A DNA stretch of 64,000 bases from assembly GCF_020740795.1 (NCBI RefSeq), contig NC_067282.1:164912274-164976273 (forward strand), read 5' to 3'. Both the position numbers and the translations under genes were made by a program. Positions 11,857 through 23,781 of the stretch are shown piece by piece (positions within the stretch are counted from its first letter, which is position 1; each line of letters begins with the position of its first letter). The notes beneath the pieces are model-generated. The model saw nothing but the letters and a program-made list of their open reading frames with translations, did no database searches and was not told the origin of the DNA. Origin of the DNA: Apus apus. Lineage: Eukaryota; Chordata; Aves; Apodiformes; Apodidae.

Positions 11857-12768
11857 GTTTGTATAAAACAAAAAAAGCCTGTATTTAGCTGACAAGGTAG
11901 ATGGCAAACTAGAAGCACCCTGCGTTATGGGCTGCCCTTTAATAGGCATCAGCTTTGTTTCTTATCCAAAGATGGGAGTGAAGAAGAGTACCTCTCTGTT
12001 TCTAAAGAGTAAAGAACACAGGATTCTGGTCTTCAGCTGTGAACAAAATGTGTGGGGCTGCCTCTTGCCTATTTAAGTAGTAGTGGTTCTTGCCAGCGTG
12101 TATCTGGAACTTCCGTACAGGGTAGGGGTAAACACTTTCTACACTCTTAAGCATAGATTCAAACTGTCAGTTGGGATTGATTGATTCATTCATAAACCTG
12201 CTGGCAGATTGGCATAACCTGCCAGTTCTTCCTGGCTGGTTATATAGCTTTATCTTAGAACTGGAAAGCAAATAGTGCGTTCCAGTTAAAGATAACTGCT
12301 GTCAGATAACAGCGCTGCATACAGTAAGACCATATATGTACACAAAAGTTAAATTCATTTAATAATTAATTAATTAATAGAGCGTTCCCTGTTCTCAGAT
12401 CACATTTACCACAGTTTACCAGCGTAGGTACTTCACTGTCTTCCATGTGTATGTGTATAAATATCAGTGAAGTACATTAAAAAGGTGTGTTTTTTGTAAT
12501 GGTTTAGATAGAAAGACCATTTTACTCCTACTTGCCAAAGGCCATGTAGTGATTAAATTTTGAAGGGATGGTCACGGAGGAAATACAAGATAAATCTAGT
12601 TCATTCTTCTTCATTCTTTGTTTTAGTGTTACTTCCCTGAACACACTTTAACATGCTTTTGAGGGCATACATTGGACACAATACTAAAATGTCCAATTGA
12701 ATTGGTTTTCCTCAGTTTTATGTTGTTTGAGAAGAAGTACCAGTGTCTTTACTAATCTTGTGTTTCAG
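11857..12768 (+). other. PPP1R12A: PPP1R12A intron
   Basis: 912 bp. It includes a short TTAA-repeat palindromic stretch at about 12361-12378. No exon seen. Confidence 0.85.
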
Positions 12769-12816
12769 AGACAAGAAAGATTTGCTGACAGATCACTCTT
12801 GGAAATGGAGAAAAGG
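12769..12816 (+). CDS. PPP1R12A: PPP1R12A exon, coiled coil 2
   Basis: 48 nt, 16 codons, phase 0 to phase 0: RQERFADRSLLEMEKR. Acceptor CTTGTGTTTCAG, donor AGG|GTGAGT. Being a multiple of three, it could in principle be skipped without a frameshift, removing about two heptads. Confidence 0.95.
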
Positions 12817-15800
12817 GTGAGTGTCTGCCAAAGATCTCTTAAGTACTCCAATTCAGGCTTTGTTTTAGTTTGTTTTGCAACCTCTGGCTTGGATATATTT
12901 TAATGGGAATAGAAGCCTTTCTTATAACTTGCATATTTTAGAAGATTTAGGGATTTTAGGTTTCAAAGTGTCAATTAATTTGAGATACTGTGAGATGGAA
13001 TTACTGTTAAGAATTGCCTTCAGGTTGCCTGTTGGTTGCTGGTAACCAGGTTCTAAACCCCAGTGGCCTACAGGGATCTGCTGCTTTTTCCATCTCATCC
13101 AAAACAATGTTGGCACTCCAGAAGCTTAAGCAGATTCAGAGCATCTCATTTTCTAATGTGTTTTCAACATTCAGAGACTTTCATTTCCTCAGAGCTTTCC
13201 AGAGGTGTGTGTTGGTTTACCACATATTGTTAGTAATAAAGTAGCTGTTTCTAACTTGCAGATGTGAGACCTAAAACCTGCTAATGATATAGAATTAATC
13301 ATACTCTGTCCCTTTGCTTGTACTGCAACTTTTTCCAGAGGGAGTATGAAACTGGGGAAGAACAAGTAAGCAGAGTGGGAATTGGCATCAGGATCCGAGA
13401 CAACCCTAAATAATGTAATAAATATATGAGATAGACTACAGGAAGTATTTCAGAGGTTGGACACATGATAATTTTAGACTGTAGTTTCATACTAATTTAA
13501 AGTCATTCCTTACAAAAGCTGCATTCCAAGGCAATGTAAAGCAAAATACATTGGTTTTGTTGTGGTCCTGGCTTCCTTCATGACCCTGGCCACATGTTCC
13601 TTTCTCTTCCCTTGATTCTGGAGACTAGACACTTAAACAGAAAGAAAACTAAGTGGTCTTTGACAGTAATAAGTGATATGGTATACATTTATTTATCCCT
13701 GGTAACTTCACAGTCACTAGCACTTTATGTTTACTTTCAGTATTTGAGGTTTAGAAAACAATTTTTGGTTCTACAAACCTGTCTAGTGTATAAACAAGCA
13801 CTTGGTTGATGTTATAGAAGTGCATGGAGATACAGAAAGGCTCTCAGGCACTTCCTGAAGTTCAATTATCCTTATCTTAATAATCTCTCCATATAATTGC
13901 AGCAGCCTTTTAGCACCTATTTCTCCTTGATTTTTTGGCATCCTGCTGTAGACAGTGATCTCATCAGTAGAAAAGTTTCATCAGCAGCTTTAATTGGTTT
14001 CTTACTTGCTGTCATGACCACACAAGTGGACATTTAATTATTTCATAAATTTAGCTGCATCCATTACTTTATAGGTTCCATACTGCAGACCATTCAGTAC
14101 TGCATAGCTAGACAGTATTTTGACTTTAAATTCCTGCTTTGCTTTTTCCCAAAATGGGCCATTGCATTAAAACAATTGGCTGTATTAGAAATCCTAGCAC
14201 TTTTTTTTTGTAAAGACATTTAGTCAACAGCAAAATGTCTTTCAGAAATGTTACTCTTCCTAAATATATTGGTATTAAAGCTAGCAGATAAAAAAATAAA
14301 GTTAGTGGTAATGGTGTATGGCTGAAACATGATTTACACAAGATTTATGAGCTGTTCCTTCTATTTTATAAATTTTAAACTTATTTTCAGACGATTTTAA
14401 AACAGGAATTTATTTGCTATTGTATTTTTGGCATTGTCTTTAAAATCTGGAGTTAAATTTCACTTTGAAAATGATTGGAGCAGGATTGTTAGCTGCTAGT
14501 CATCAATACCATCATCAATCACAAAATTCAGAGTTTAGTGGTTGTTTTAAAGACACCTTTTTAATGTATAATGTAAGAATATAAATGTAAGGAGTAGAAA
14601 CAAATTGTAGAGCTTTTCTAAGTATAGTTCTCCAGGTGGATGACTTCAGTAAACCAAAATATAAAACTTAAGTTGTATATATAAATTACGTAGAAAAAAG
14701 AGGAGGGGAAAAGTGGTGAGAATAAATGGGAAGAAATGAAAAGGCTGGTAGAGAAAACGCTGAGTCGTCTTTGAACTATGATATTTCCGAGCTGAAACAT
14801 ACCTTTTCAGTAAAGACGATAGGAACATTTACTAAACCTAGAATTGCACAGCAATAAAATTTAGAGAGTAATGGCTTTGATTTTTATTTTAACTCAGCAT
14901 TCAGAAGTGGGTTTCCATTACGTGATTTGGTGATGCATTGTCAGTATTATTTATTTGAGAATGGTTTACCTGAAAGGGGCTATTTCCATGGGGGTGGGGG
15001 TACAGTTGGATTACAGAAGCAATTCCTAGCAATACACAGGCAAAAATAAGGGTTTCATTAACGATCTATACTCTGAAAAGTATGCTAGAAAACCTTTGCA
15101 AAATTTCAAATGAAGTCATAATAAAACTCAAACTGCCAGGTTTCAATCTGGATCAGAGTTGGGAATTGTAGTTATCTTGAAGCAGTTCCCCCCCATATTT
15201 TAGGCTGCATCATCTGGGAATTTGGTTTACAGAGAGGTGTATTTTTTGCTATTGCTGAATATACAAATACGCATCTGAATTTACTTCTGAATAATTATGT
15301 AACTCCGGGGTCGGTTTTTCACCTGTGTATATAGCTGTACCTCGGTCTCACTGCACCAAGTCTGTGGTTCTTAGTTGCTTCGATAAATACAAATGAGCTA
15401 TTCTGTTTTATAAGCTGAAAGACTAGCGTGGGGTTTTTTTCATTTTAAGGGTTACAGATGTTCCTTGGCATACCTTATAGTGTTGTTGAAGTACGAAATA
15501 AAATTTTAGACTTCAAACCCTTTCTTTCTAATCAGTATTGGCACATCTCCACAGTGAAACTCCAGTGTGTTGCTTTGTTGGTATTCCTCAAGGCACTTCC
15601 TAAAAGAGTAAGCAGTTCAGGAAAAAAGAAACATAGCTTCATCTAATCAGAACAATATGTTTTTACAAAGCATCTTATATTTAGGCTAGTCCATTTAAAT
15701 GTTTCTTTTATATAATGTGGGGTATGCAAAGTTAGTGAAATGAGGTTATTATTTGATGGACTTTTGTTGCTAGCAGTTGTTCCTAGACAAGCTCGACATG

Positions 15801-17270
15801 CTAGTTAAGCAAACTCATCAAAAAGACTAACAGATAATCGCAGGAATTGTCAAATATTGCTTAATACAAGAATTCTGATAATAAATGTTATTCTACATAG
15901 CTAGTAGGTAACTGATGCACTTCTGTGTAGGATGATGTGGGTTTTTTGTTCATCACTTGCTTACTACAGTTAACTTACTATGCCCATTACTATCAGTTGG
16001 TATAATTTAATGGGAAAAGTCCTAACTTGAAGGAGTTCTTGAGTACATTCAGTACTAACAACTGCAGTAATCTATTGCTTTGATAAACCTTTGAAGTTGT
16101 TTGCTAAAATGGGAAAGTGTTGGGGTATAACTGCACTCTTGATTAAACTAAATTCAAATGATTTATATCTGAAAGGTGACCGGCAAGAGTCAGTATCTAC
16201 TGGGCGGTATGATCTAACCAAAGTTTTACACACCTCAGTCCATGCTGCTCGCTGTTTGCCTAGCACTGTTGTATGCAGATGCATATGTCCACCCCGCAAT
16301 AATCTGTTGCTTTTGCCTTTCACACTTTGGAAAAATCTGAATGTAGAGTACTGATAACCGCAGCTGCTTTTAAATGAGACACACTGCATTGTCTGACACA
16401 GGAAAGCAAGCAAGCAAGCTATAAACCCCTGAAGTCTATTGCATTAGCTATTCATCTGCCAGATGTGTTGAAAATTACATTTAAACAAAATAATGTCATT
16501 TAGAAATCCAATAGTGTGTCTGCACTGCAGACTGCAGCACAGTATAGAAAACCTTAAGTTAATTTTCACTAAGCTAACTTGGTTACTCTAATCAGTATAA
16601 TCAAAACAACCTGAAATTCTCTACAAAGGATGATTTCTCCTGCTTCTCAGGTAAAAAGAAAAAAAAGAGGAAAAAAAAAAAAGAAAAGAAAAAAATATAC
16701 TAGAAATGTAGAAAATACTCAGTAAACTTTTACACAATAAGCTGGTGGTCTGAGGTAGCTAGATTTCTGTGGTACTCAGCTGAATTCCTTTAATGTAAAT
16801 ACGGGTGTGTCTACACTATGTTGCAGGTTATAGTGTGGACAGATCCCACTGAGCTGAGACAGATGTTTCAGCTATGTTTGCTCGTCTCCAAAAGCTTATG
16901 CTTTTGTGCTTGTTTCTCTTAATATTCTTGTTAGTTTCTGATAATATTCTGCATTTCTTGTATATTAAGCCTAGCTCATGAAAATATATCCAAACAAATG
17001 GTATGTACCACCTGTCTAAATTTGTGTAAAGGAAGGGGTTATATTTTGTAGGACTTGATATAAATTTCTATATCTTCCTCCTCAGATATTAAGATTCCAT
17101 GTTGACAGAATTTCTATGTGTCACTGCCATCACAAGTTTCCTGTCCACACTATGCTTTTGGTTGTATCATCTTTGAAACTCAAAGTATTTCACTGTTACC
17201 ACAGTATTTAAAAGCAATAATTTTTTTTTAAATGGTATCGTTAAGTGTTAACACACATCTTTTGATTTAG
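12817..17270 (+). other. PPP1R12A: PPP1R12A intron, 4.45 kb
   Basis: AT-rich intron with an A-rich simple repeat at 16651-16695. No exon supported. An antisense open frame at 16072-16413 has no splice or family support and looks like chance. Confidence 0.8.
16651..16695. repeat. A-rich simple repeat
   Basis: About 45 bases of A runs broken by single or double G within the intron. Confidence 0.8.
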
Positions 17271-17321
17271 GAAAGAAGAGCTCTAGAAAGAAGGATATCT
17301 GAAATGGAAGAGGAACTGAAA
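17271..17321 (+). CDS. PPP1R12A: PPP1R12A exon, coiled coil 3
   Basis: 51 nt, 17 codons, phase 0 to phase 0: ERRALERRISEMEEELK. Acceptor TTTGATTTAG, donor AAA|GTAAGT. It is the last exon shared by all forms. What follows decides whether the protein ends in the standard zipper, an alternative zipper or no zipper. Confidence 0.96.
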
Positions 17322-19000
17322 GTAAGTAAACTGTAACACATTAAATTGTTAATAACAAAGTGTATGACTATGTCAGGGCAACACGTAGTCTGGCAGTATT
17401 GCTGTTCTCTATAATTTCATTAGAAATAACTAAGTTATTGCTGCATTTCAAAATAACTCATATCATACAGCTTGTAGCAAACCAGTTACACTCACGAGTA
17501 GCCATATATGTAGGACTTCTAAGAAGGCACTGAGACTTAGGCTTCTATAATGTATTGGCTAACAGGAAACGTTTAGAGATGGCTGGAGCGAAATATATCA
17601 TGATCTAGTCAAGGTGGAATTCCAGTCTGTGTTTTGATGTGATACTCTGTATTTTATTAACTTAAAAGTAATGATAGCATATCATTCCATAAATATTTAA
17701 GCATAAAATGTTGCTTCAGACTTTCTCTCATGCTCTTTAAATTAGGTAGTAGAGAGCATGTGACCAATATAAAAATAAAAACTTTCCATTTGTGTAGAGT
17801 GAATAATAATCAGTTCTCAGTCAAGAAAAAGCAGTGGATAGATTTCAGATGTTGACAAGTATCATTTAGCACATGCGCTGATTTCTCATTTACTCAACTA
17901 CATATAAACTGAATCCCACATTTTTTAATACATTTCTGGCTTTTTTTTTTAACCAGTCATGGTATGACTTTTCTCATTTCCTCGTTTATCAATGTTAAGT
18001 CCTCTGATAGAATTAATAAGGGTGAAAAATTTGGCAGGTTGTTTTGTATTATGTCCTTGCTTATAATACTGGACAGGGCCAATCACATGAATAGAATTTA
18101 AGTATGACTAGAAAACTAATTGCACATGATGAAATAGAAAACATTTTTGCACTCCAAAATTTTAAAGAAGTATCACTGTTTTCACCTTTGGTATTTGTCA
18201 TTCATTAATGAAAAGTTTCCTTTTAGGCTCATTTTTTAGCTCCCTCTGGTGCTTGGAAATGGCATTAACTTCCAAATACTTTTCATTAAAATACATGCAT
18301 GAAGTTTTGTTAAAATAATTGAAGTGGACAGACAAATGTCCAGCTCCCTTGGATTCAGGCCAAGATAGTTTGCTGTAAGGGAGGACACAGTGTCTGTGGT
18401 TTATTGAGAGGTCTTTAGAAGTGAAACAAATACATAGGAAGCAAACTGTGGTATAGGAAAATAATTGTGTCTAAGAGTGGAAGACAGGATGTGAGCTTCT
18501 ATCATCAGCCTGTAAATTCCTGTTAGGGATGGCTGGGCTTCTGAGAAAAACAGAGAATGCAAATACACTGTCTTTTTTCAAAAGCTTACTTTCAATAAGC
18601 AATATATGAAAGTTTTTAATGAAAGATTAAATACTCTTCCTAGCATTTGCTGCTCTGCTGTGTAAAAGTATACGTTAAATGTGTTGTTATTTACAGACTT
18701 TTGAATAGGAGATTTAGTTTGTGCAATCAAGATGTTAAGAAAAGAATTCCAGGAATAGCTCTCATTGTTAATGTATCCTGAACTGTTTTGGAAAGCTGTG
18801 ACTAATCACTGCTGGTTTTTAGATTGCTTTTCAAGAATGTGCCACTTGCTTGACACTTTCCTTTCACAGTGACTTATCTACTTTAAACAGGACTCTCTTT
18901 TCTAAGTTTTCTTTCAATTCTGCTCATCTCTAGTTCTTTTTAAACACAATATATGTTTGTTTTTTCCTCATTTTCATTCCTGTTTCTTTGATTCCTGCAG

Positions 19001-19135
19001 AACCTGCAACAAATAAAGCAGATTCAGTCTTTGAGGCACATAAATGAACGGCTGGTGACTGAGAATAGGGCCTTGACCCGAGTGGTTGCCAAGCTGTCAG
19101 GGTCCTGTAGGCAACTGCGCTCTATGGACTTGTAA
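19001..19135 (+). CDS. PPP1R12A: Putative alternative leucine-zipper C-terminal exon of PPP1R12A
   Basis: After an excellent acceptor (TTTCTTTGATTCCTGCAG at 19000), phase 0 reading matches the end of exon 17271-17321 and gives 44 residues and a TAA at 19133-19135. The peptide begins [18 protein letters not shown], continues [16 protein letters not shown] and ends SMDL. Leucines at peptide positions 11, 18, 25 and 32 are exactly seven apart. In the standard terminal exon they are at 5, 12, 19 and 26, so the two align without gaps ([19 protein letters not shown] against NQRLKDENGALIRVISKLS). It therefore looks like a duplicated zipper exon. It may end at a donor GGCAG|GTGTTG (19167) or at polyadenylation near 20342. 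Expression is unproven. Confidence 0.7.
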   Translation, partial: NLQQIKQIQSLRHINERLVTENRALTRVVAKLSGSCRQLRSMDL

Positions 19136-20341
19136 TTTCTTCATTCTCCTTTGTGTAGCCAGGCAGGTGTTGACATTCAGTTTGTGCTTGGGTAGAATTT
19201 TACTATTAACACTTGTGTGTCAGAAACTGACTTACTGCTGCTCGGCTGTGGAAGTGTGGCTAAAGCATGGTGTCTGGTGTGCCAACCACAGGTGTTGCAG
19301 ATGTGTTGGTATGGTGTGGCATTGTCCTTACTAGCAGCCAAGCTTGTCCTCTCTTACTTAAAGATAAAATGGCAGTAATCCAGGAGAGCTTTCACATGTT
19401 AAAACCTTGGCAACAATCAAAAGGATTTGAGTTCACATTAGGATACACTGAGGTCACTCCCTTGTTTTGATGTTTAAGTAAATGCTCAAATAGATAGAAT
19501 TACCTCTAGTTTTCTAGCAAATTGAAACTAACAATTGAGTTTTCTTTCTGCAGAATAGAATTTATACAAATCAAGTCTCAAGTAAAGATTGTTTGAGAAG
19601 TGGTTTCTATACTATGCATTCCTGAACAGTTGCTTTATAAACTTTGTTTCTTGCATTTGTGTGTTGTAGTGTTTAGAGGGGACCAAAGTCTTTCCTTTCA
19701 AAAATGTATCAGAGTTTCAAGTCAATTAATATTTTCACTTACTAACTTCCCGTATGGTTCTTGCCAATCCTTATTTTTATCTAAAAAGCTTAAAATACCC
19801 AGTTTTAGCACTGTTTTAAGTTTATTGATTTATACTGCTATCTATGTAGGCCTCCCAGTCATGGACTGGAATCCTTTCATACAAGGACTGTACAAAACAC
19901 AGATACAAAAATCCTGCCTAGTGTGTCAGATTGGTTCATACTAGGTCATCTGGTTCAGTCCCCTTCTTTTAAAGGTATGAAAATGTTTGAGTTTCATCTT
20001 GGAAAAAAATGCCATTTTATTGTAATTTCTGGTGTTGTAGGGCTGTTTCAGAAACCCACTGAAGGGTCAAAACTTCTGTGAGGAGCAAAATTTTGTTTCA
20101 TTCCACACCAAATCTATATGCCTTTCTTCCTCCTTTTATAGAACAACTGTGTAAGGTAGAGGTTTCACCAAACTTATAAGATCTGTAAGTGGAAAAACCA
20201 ACATTTCCTTCTGCACAGTGACGTTTGCTCAGTTGCTTTCCCTTGCCTGCCCTCCTTCTCACAGAGAAGCAAGGGAATGAACATACGTTTTTTCGTTCTG
20301 CTCAGAGTCTGAAGACAGGTTTTCCCCACTAAGAAGCATGA

Positions 20342-20347
20342 AATAAA
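20342..20347 (+). promoter_or_regulatory. Possible polyadenylation signal for the alternative zipper exon
   Basis: AATAAA 1.2 kb downstream of the 19001 exon, followed about 20-40 bases later by T-rich CTTTGTCTTCTGTCTTCC. This is the first AATAAA noticed downstream of that exon. The hexamer is common by chance. Confidence 0.3.
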
Positions 20348-23300
20348 GAGAAGGTTAGTCCTTTGTCTTCTGTCTTCCTGGAGTCAGTCTAACAATAGGA
20401 TGTGGATAGAAAGGTTGTTCCTGGTCCAGGCCCTGCATTTCACAGTGTTCCCTTGTTTTAACCCTTGCTGACTGAGTCAAGTCAGCTCGCTGACCTGGCT
20501 GAAAACAAATCCCTTTATTTGTTGTATTACTTGCTCCATCTCACCCGGCGTTGTTGAATGACTGTACTAACACACAGAGAGCAGCAGGAGCACACTGTAC
20601 TGCTGCATGAGGAGGGAGAGCTTTCCATTTAGGGCAGCCCATTTTACATCAGCTTCAGCTAACAATGTGGTTTTTCAGCACAGCTGAGCTAATCTCATGA
20701 CTGCTGTCCACAGCCACATGTCCATACACTCTTTTTTTGCTAGCACTGGCATTCCTTTAACTGTGGTAAGCCAGTTCAGGATGTTAACCCCTAGAAAAAC
20801 TATACAGTATTCCTTCTTGTAGGGGAAGTTCTATACAGCAAATCATTGTGGAGCCAGAGGATCTGAGTGAGCAAAAGAAAAGCAGTGGAAACACAGCAGG
20901 GAGGCTTGACATTATGATGGTAGTTTAACCATAGCAGTGTGCCTGAGTAATCTGAACAGGTACCTTAACAGTTCTTGAGCTTTTTTGTAATCTTGATTTA
21001 CAAAGCTGTTTTATATATAAAAATTGTTGAATCCTCCAGCAAACAGACATTATTATTAGTGTACAGATCTCAGTTTGCTCCACTTATGTCAGGTGATTAT
21101 TGAACAATTATTTGCTCAGTGACAGCACTGTAAAGTCACTAGTCATATAATACTGCCAAGAAAAATAGTACTTCTGTAATCCTATTCAAGAATTTAATAA
21201 TAGGAGGATTCTCTACTATTTCAGTGAGAAACAAATTGGAATTGAAAGTGTTAGGTACAGTATGTAAATGTAATTTTACCAACTATACTCCAGTGCCTCA
21301 GCACATTAAAAGTGTATGGTGTCACCTCATGAGAAGTTGAGTACCACAGAAATGCACTGCTTCAAGAAAATTGTACAAATGTCTGACTAAGTTTAAAGTA
21401 TGTGGGGATTAGTATAGATGATAAGAACAAGTGTTTAGGTTACTTGAACTTGTCCTTCCTGATCAATCTCCTGTTACTCATAACTGCTTTTCCCCTGACA
21501 GTCTTCCCTTATTCTGAGCAGACTCACAACAAAAGAGAAAATCTTAATACCTATTCTACCTATTAGTTTAATCAGGATTAGACTCTATCTACAGAGATTT
21601 GCAGGCATATAATGGTACTGGATTATGTTCAAGCTCTAAATTTGAACAGCAGCTTTTTTGTTAAAAGTACTTCACCACAAAATATACCAGTCTGTGGGTC
21701 TGCCTCTATCTAATTAAGCATTATTGGCTGCAAGTCACTTGTCAGTGAGTTGAAAGAGGACTGTGATGTTCCTGGAATTACTTTGAGGTTTCATTGGAAG
21801 GTATACACGACAACACTTGCTGAGTTACTCAATTAACAAGAACCAAATCAGACTCCCTTGCTTCCTTGTGCATGGCTAGATGAAGTCTGTTATGATTTCA
21901 CCCAGAATCTTTGTTATGAAGTCCCTAACAGAATGAAAAGGAGAAAGGGAAGGTGTTGGTTGCTTTGCCTGAGCAAATGGCGGTTTCATTGTTTGCAGGT
22001 ACATGTCATAGAACAACCCTGGGTTTATCCTGGTATTACAGGTGTGTGCACAAGGGCACATTACACGCGCCTGTTACCTGGGTATGACCCCCTAGCACAT
22101 GTATCTCTGACAGCAGTAGTTTTTTACAAGCTTAACACAGATAATACTTGAAAATTGCCAAGTTTTTGCTTGTGTTGCCCAATTTTAAGCACTTTGACAT
22201 GGGGTTTGAAAGTAGTCAGCATTTTACAGCACTTTCTGTTCAGAGCACAGCTCTTACTTGACTGTAGTGGAAGCTTCTCTCTGACTCTGCAAAGAGATCG
22301 GTTTAGGTGGCTTGCCCTGAGCTCCACTGTGGTGCAGAGGTTAGCAGAATGATTTTTACTGTGGAGGCCACATTTGATCTTCTTAAGATCTGTTACCTTC
22401 ACATGCTCTGATCTTGGCACGTAAATAAACTACAGATCCTATAACCTCAGTCATCTTCAGTGCACCATGGTGTTTTACTCTGAGGTCTGCTGTTTGGTGA
22501 ACTGACTGTGGACAGAAATCCTTTGGAGGAAATGGGTAAATGAGGCCTCTAATGTAATGCACGGTTAATTAACTCTGCATTTTTTAACCTTCTCAGTTCT
22601 TTCTGTTCCATTTCAATCCCATATAATGGGGTTGAAAGTATAATTTTGCTTGAATAAAAGGAAAACAAAACTAGTGGCAAGGAATTTTCATCATTAAATA
22701 CTATGTAGCAGTTGTTACATAGGTCACTAGCTGGACTTAGACCTCTTGCATGCACTTACACCCATGGTTACTGAATAACCACTTTGCAGGAATAGGCTGT
22801 TCCCTCCTGTGTAAACCTGCTGCTAGGAACCATACAAGTAATTTAGCCATGAGTATTACAGATGGTTTGTTATCAGTGTGTGAATGTAGATATGGAGAAC
22901 TGCTGAGATAACTTCTGGTTTCTCTGACAAGTTATATTCTCCCAGTAAAAAACTCTGTGCACTGACTTGTCCTCTTTTCCTGTCTGATCCTGTCCAAATC
23001 TCACCTCATTTGGCTTCTGCCTTCCAGCTTTTGTGCTTGTGTGTCACCTATCTCTTGTGGCAACCTTAATTTGCCATCTCCTAACTTGTATGCCTGGGTA
23101 TGCAGCCTGGTGTTTCAGTGATCTCTCTCAGTGATCTGATCTTGTGTGAACCATGCTATTCAGGGATATGATCTCAAATTATAGGCTCTGTGCTTCAACA
23201 TGAGTTTGGAAGTGGTTGGGAGGTTAATGCTATGAGCTAACAGGCTGAATCACACTGTATCTGATGGGGATGAAATCATCCAAGAGCACAGTGGTAGATA

Positions 23301-23624
23301 TGCCTAGCCACAGCATGTTTTTTTGAAACTGCACAATTGCAGCATAGACAAGCCTCTTTAAATTGTTGGTAATTAACTTTGTTTTGTTTTGTTTTGCACT
23401 GAAATTTGAAGCATTTACTTTCCTCACACTACGATAAATGCTTTTGTTAGAGGCTTTGTCATCTGCACCAGAGTTTTAGTGCATCTAGTCCAAGCAAATG
23501 GAAACTCCTAATCTGTAACTCTTAACTGCTGTACCATGCTAAAAGGTGAGATTTTCCTCAACTGCTGATATGAGGGGGGAGAACTGCTGAGGTGCTTAAG
23601 CTGAATAAAGATTTTTATCCCCAG

Positions 23625-23655
23625 TGCTTGTCTAGTCTTGCTGCTTTTACTTGAG
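23625..23655 (+). other. PPP1R12A: Candidate 31-nt cassette exon of PPP1R12A
   Basis: Exactly 31 bases between acceptor TTTTTATCCCCAG and donor GAG|GTACAA. MYPT1 is known to have a 31-nt alternative exon just before the zipper exon whose inclusion removes the zipper. Read from the preceding exon it gives CLSSLAAFT and a stop (TGA). Against it, the following intron would be only 39 bp, very short for vertebrate splicing. Other exactly 31-base spacings occur in this interval with weaker sites. Confidence 0.3.
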
Positions 23656-23694
23656 GTACAATAGCAAATAACGATCATGTTTCATTTTTCATAG

Positions 23695-23781
23695 ATGCTA
23701 CCAGACCTGAAGGCAGACAACCAGAGGCTAAAAGATGAAAATGGGGCCTTGATCAGAGTTATAAGCAAACTTTCCAAATAA
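23695..23781 (+). CDS. PPP1R12A: PPP1R12A terminal coding exon, leucine zipper
   Basis: 87 nt including the TAA at 23779-23781; acceptor TTTCATTTTTCATAG. It encodes MLPDLKADNQRLKDENGALI then RVISKLSK, the standard C-terminal zipper of MYPT1 with leucines at peptide positions 5, 12, 19 and 26. This zipper is the reported docking site for the zipper of PKG1 alpha, through which cGMP activates myosin phosphatase and relaxes smooth muscle. If preceded by an inserted exon of length 1 modulo 3, the same bases would read in another frame and stop after ATRPEGRQPEAKR, losing the zipper. Confidence 0.97.
   Translation: MLPDLKADNQRLKDENGALIRVISKLSK

Larger units (their letters stand above)
17322..23694 (+). 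other. PPP1R12A: PPP1R12A 3' interval containing alternative exons
   Basis: 6.4 kb between the last common exon and the terminal exon. It contains the alternative zipper exon (19001), a possible 31-nt cassette (23625), and an AATAAA at 20342-20347 followed by T-rich sequence that could end a transcript using the 19001 exon. The rest is unremarkable AT-rich DNA. Confidence 0.7.

Noticed and set aside
16072..16413. 113-codon open frame on the - strand in a PPP1R12A intron
   Set aside because: No family match recognised, no flanking signals, and overlapping frames on the other strand.
19941..19975. Short CR1-like stretch in the PPP1R12A 3' interval
   Set aside because: Only about 35 bases resemble the CR1 tail region; too short to call.
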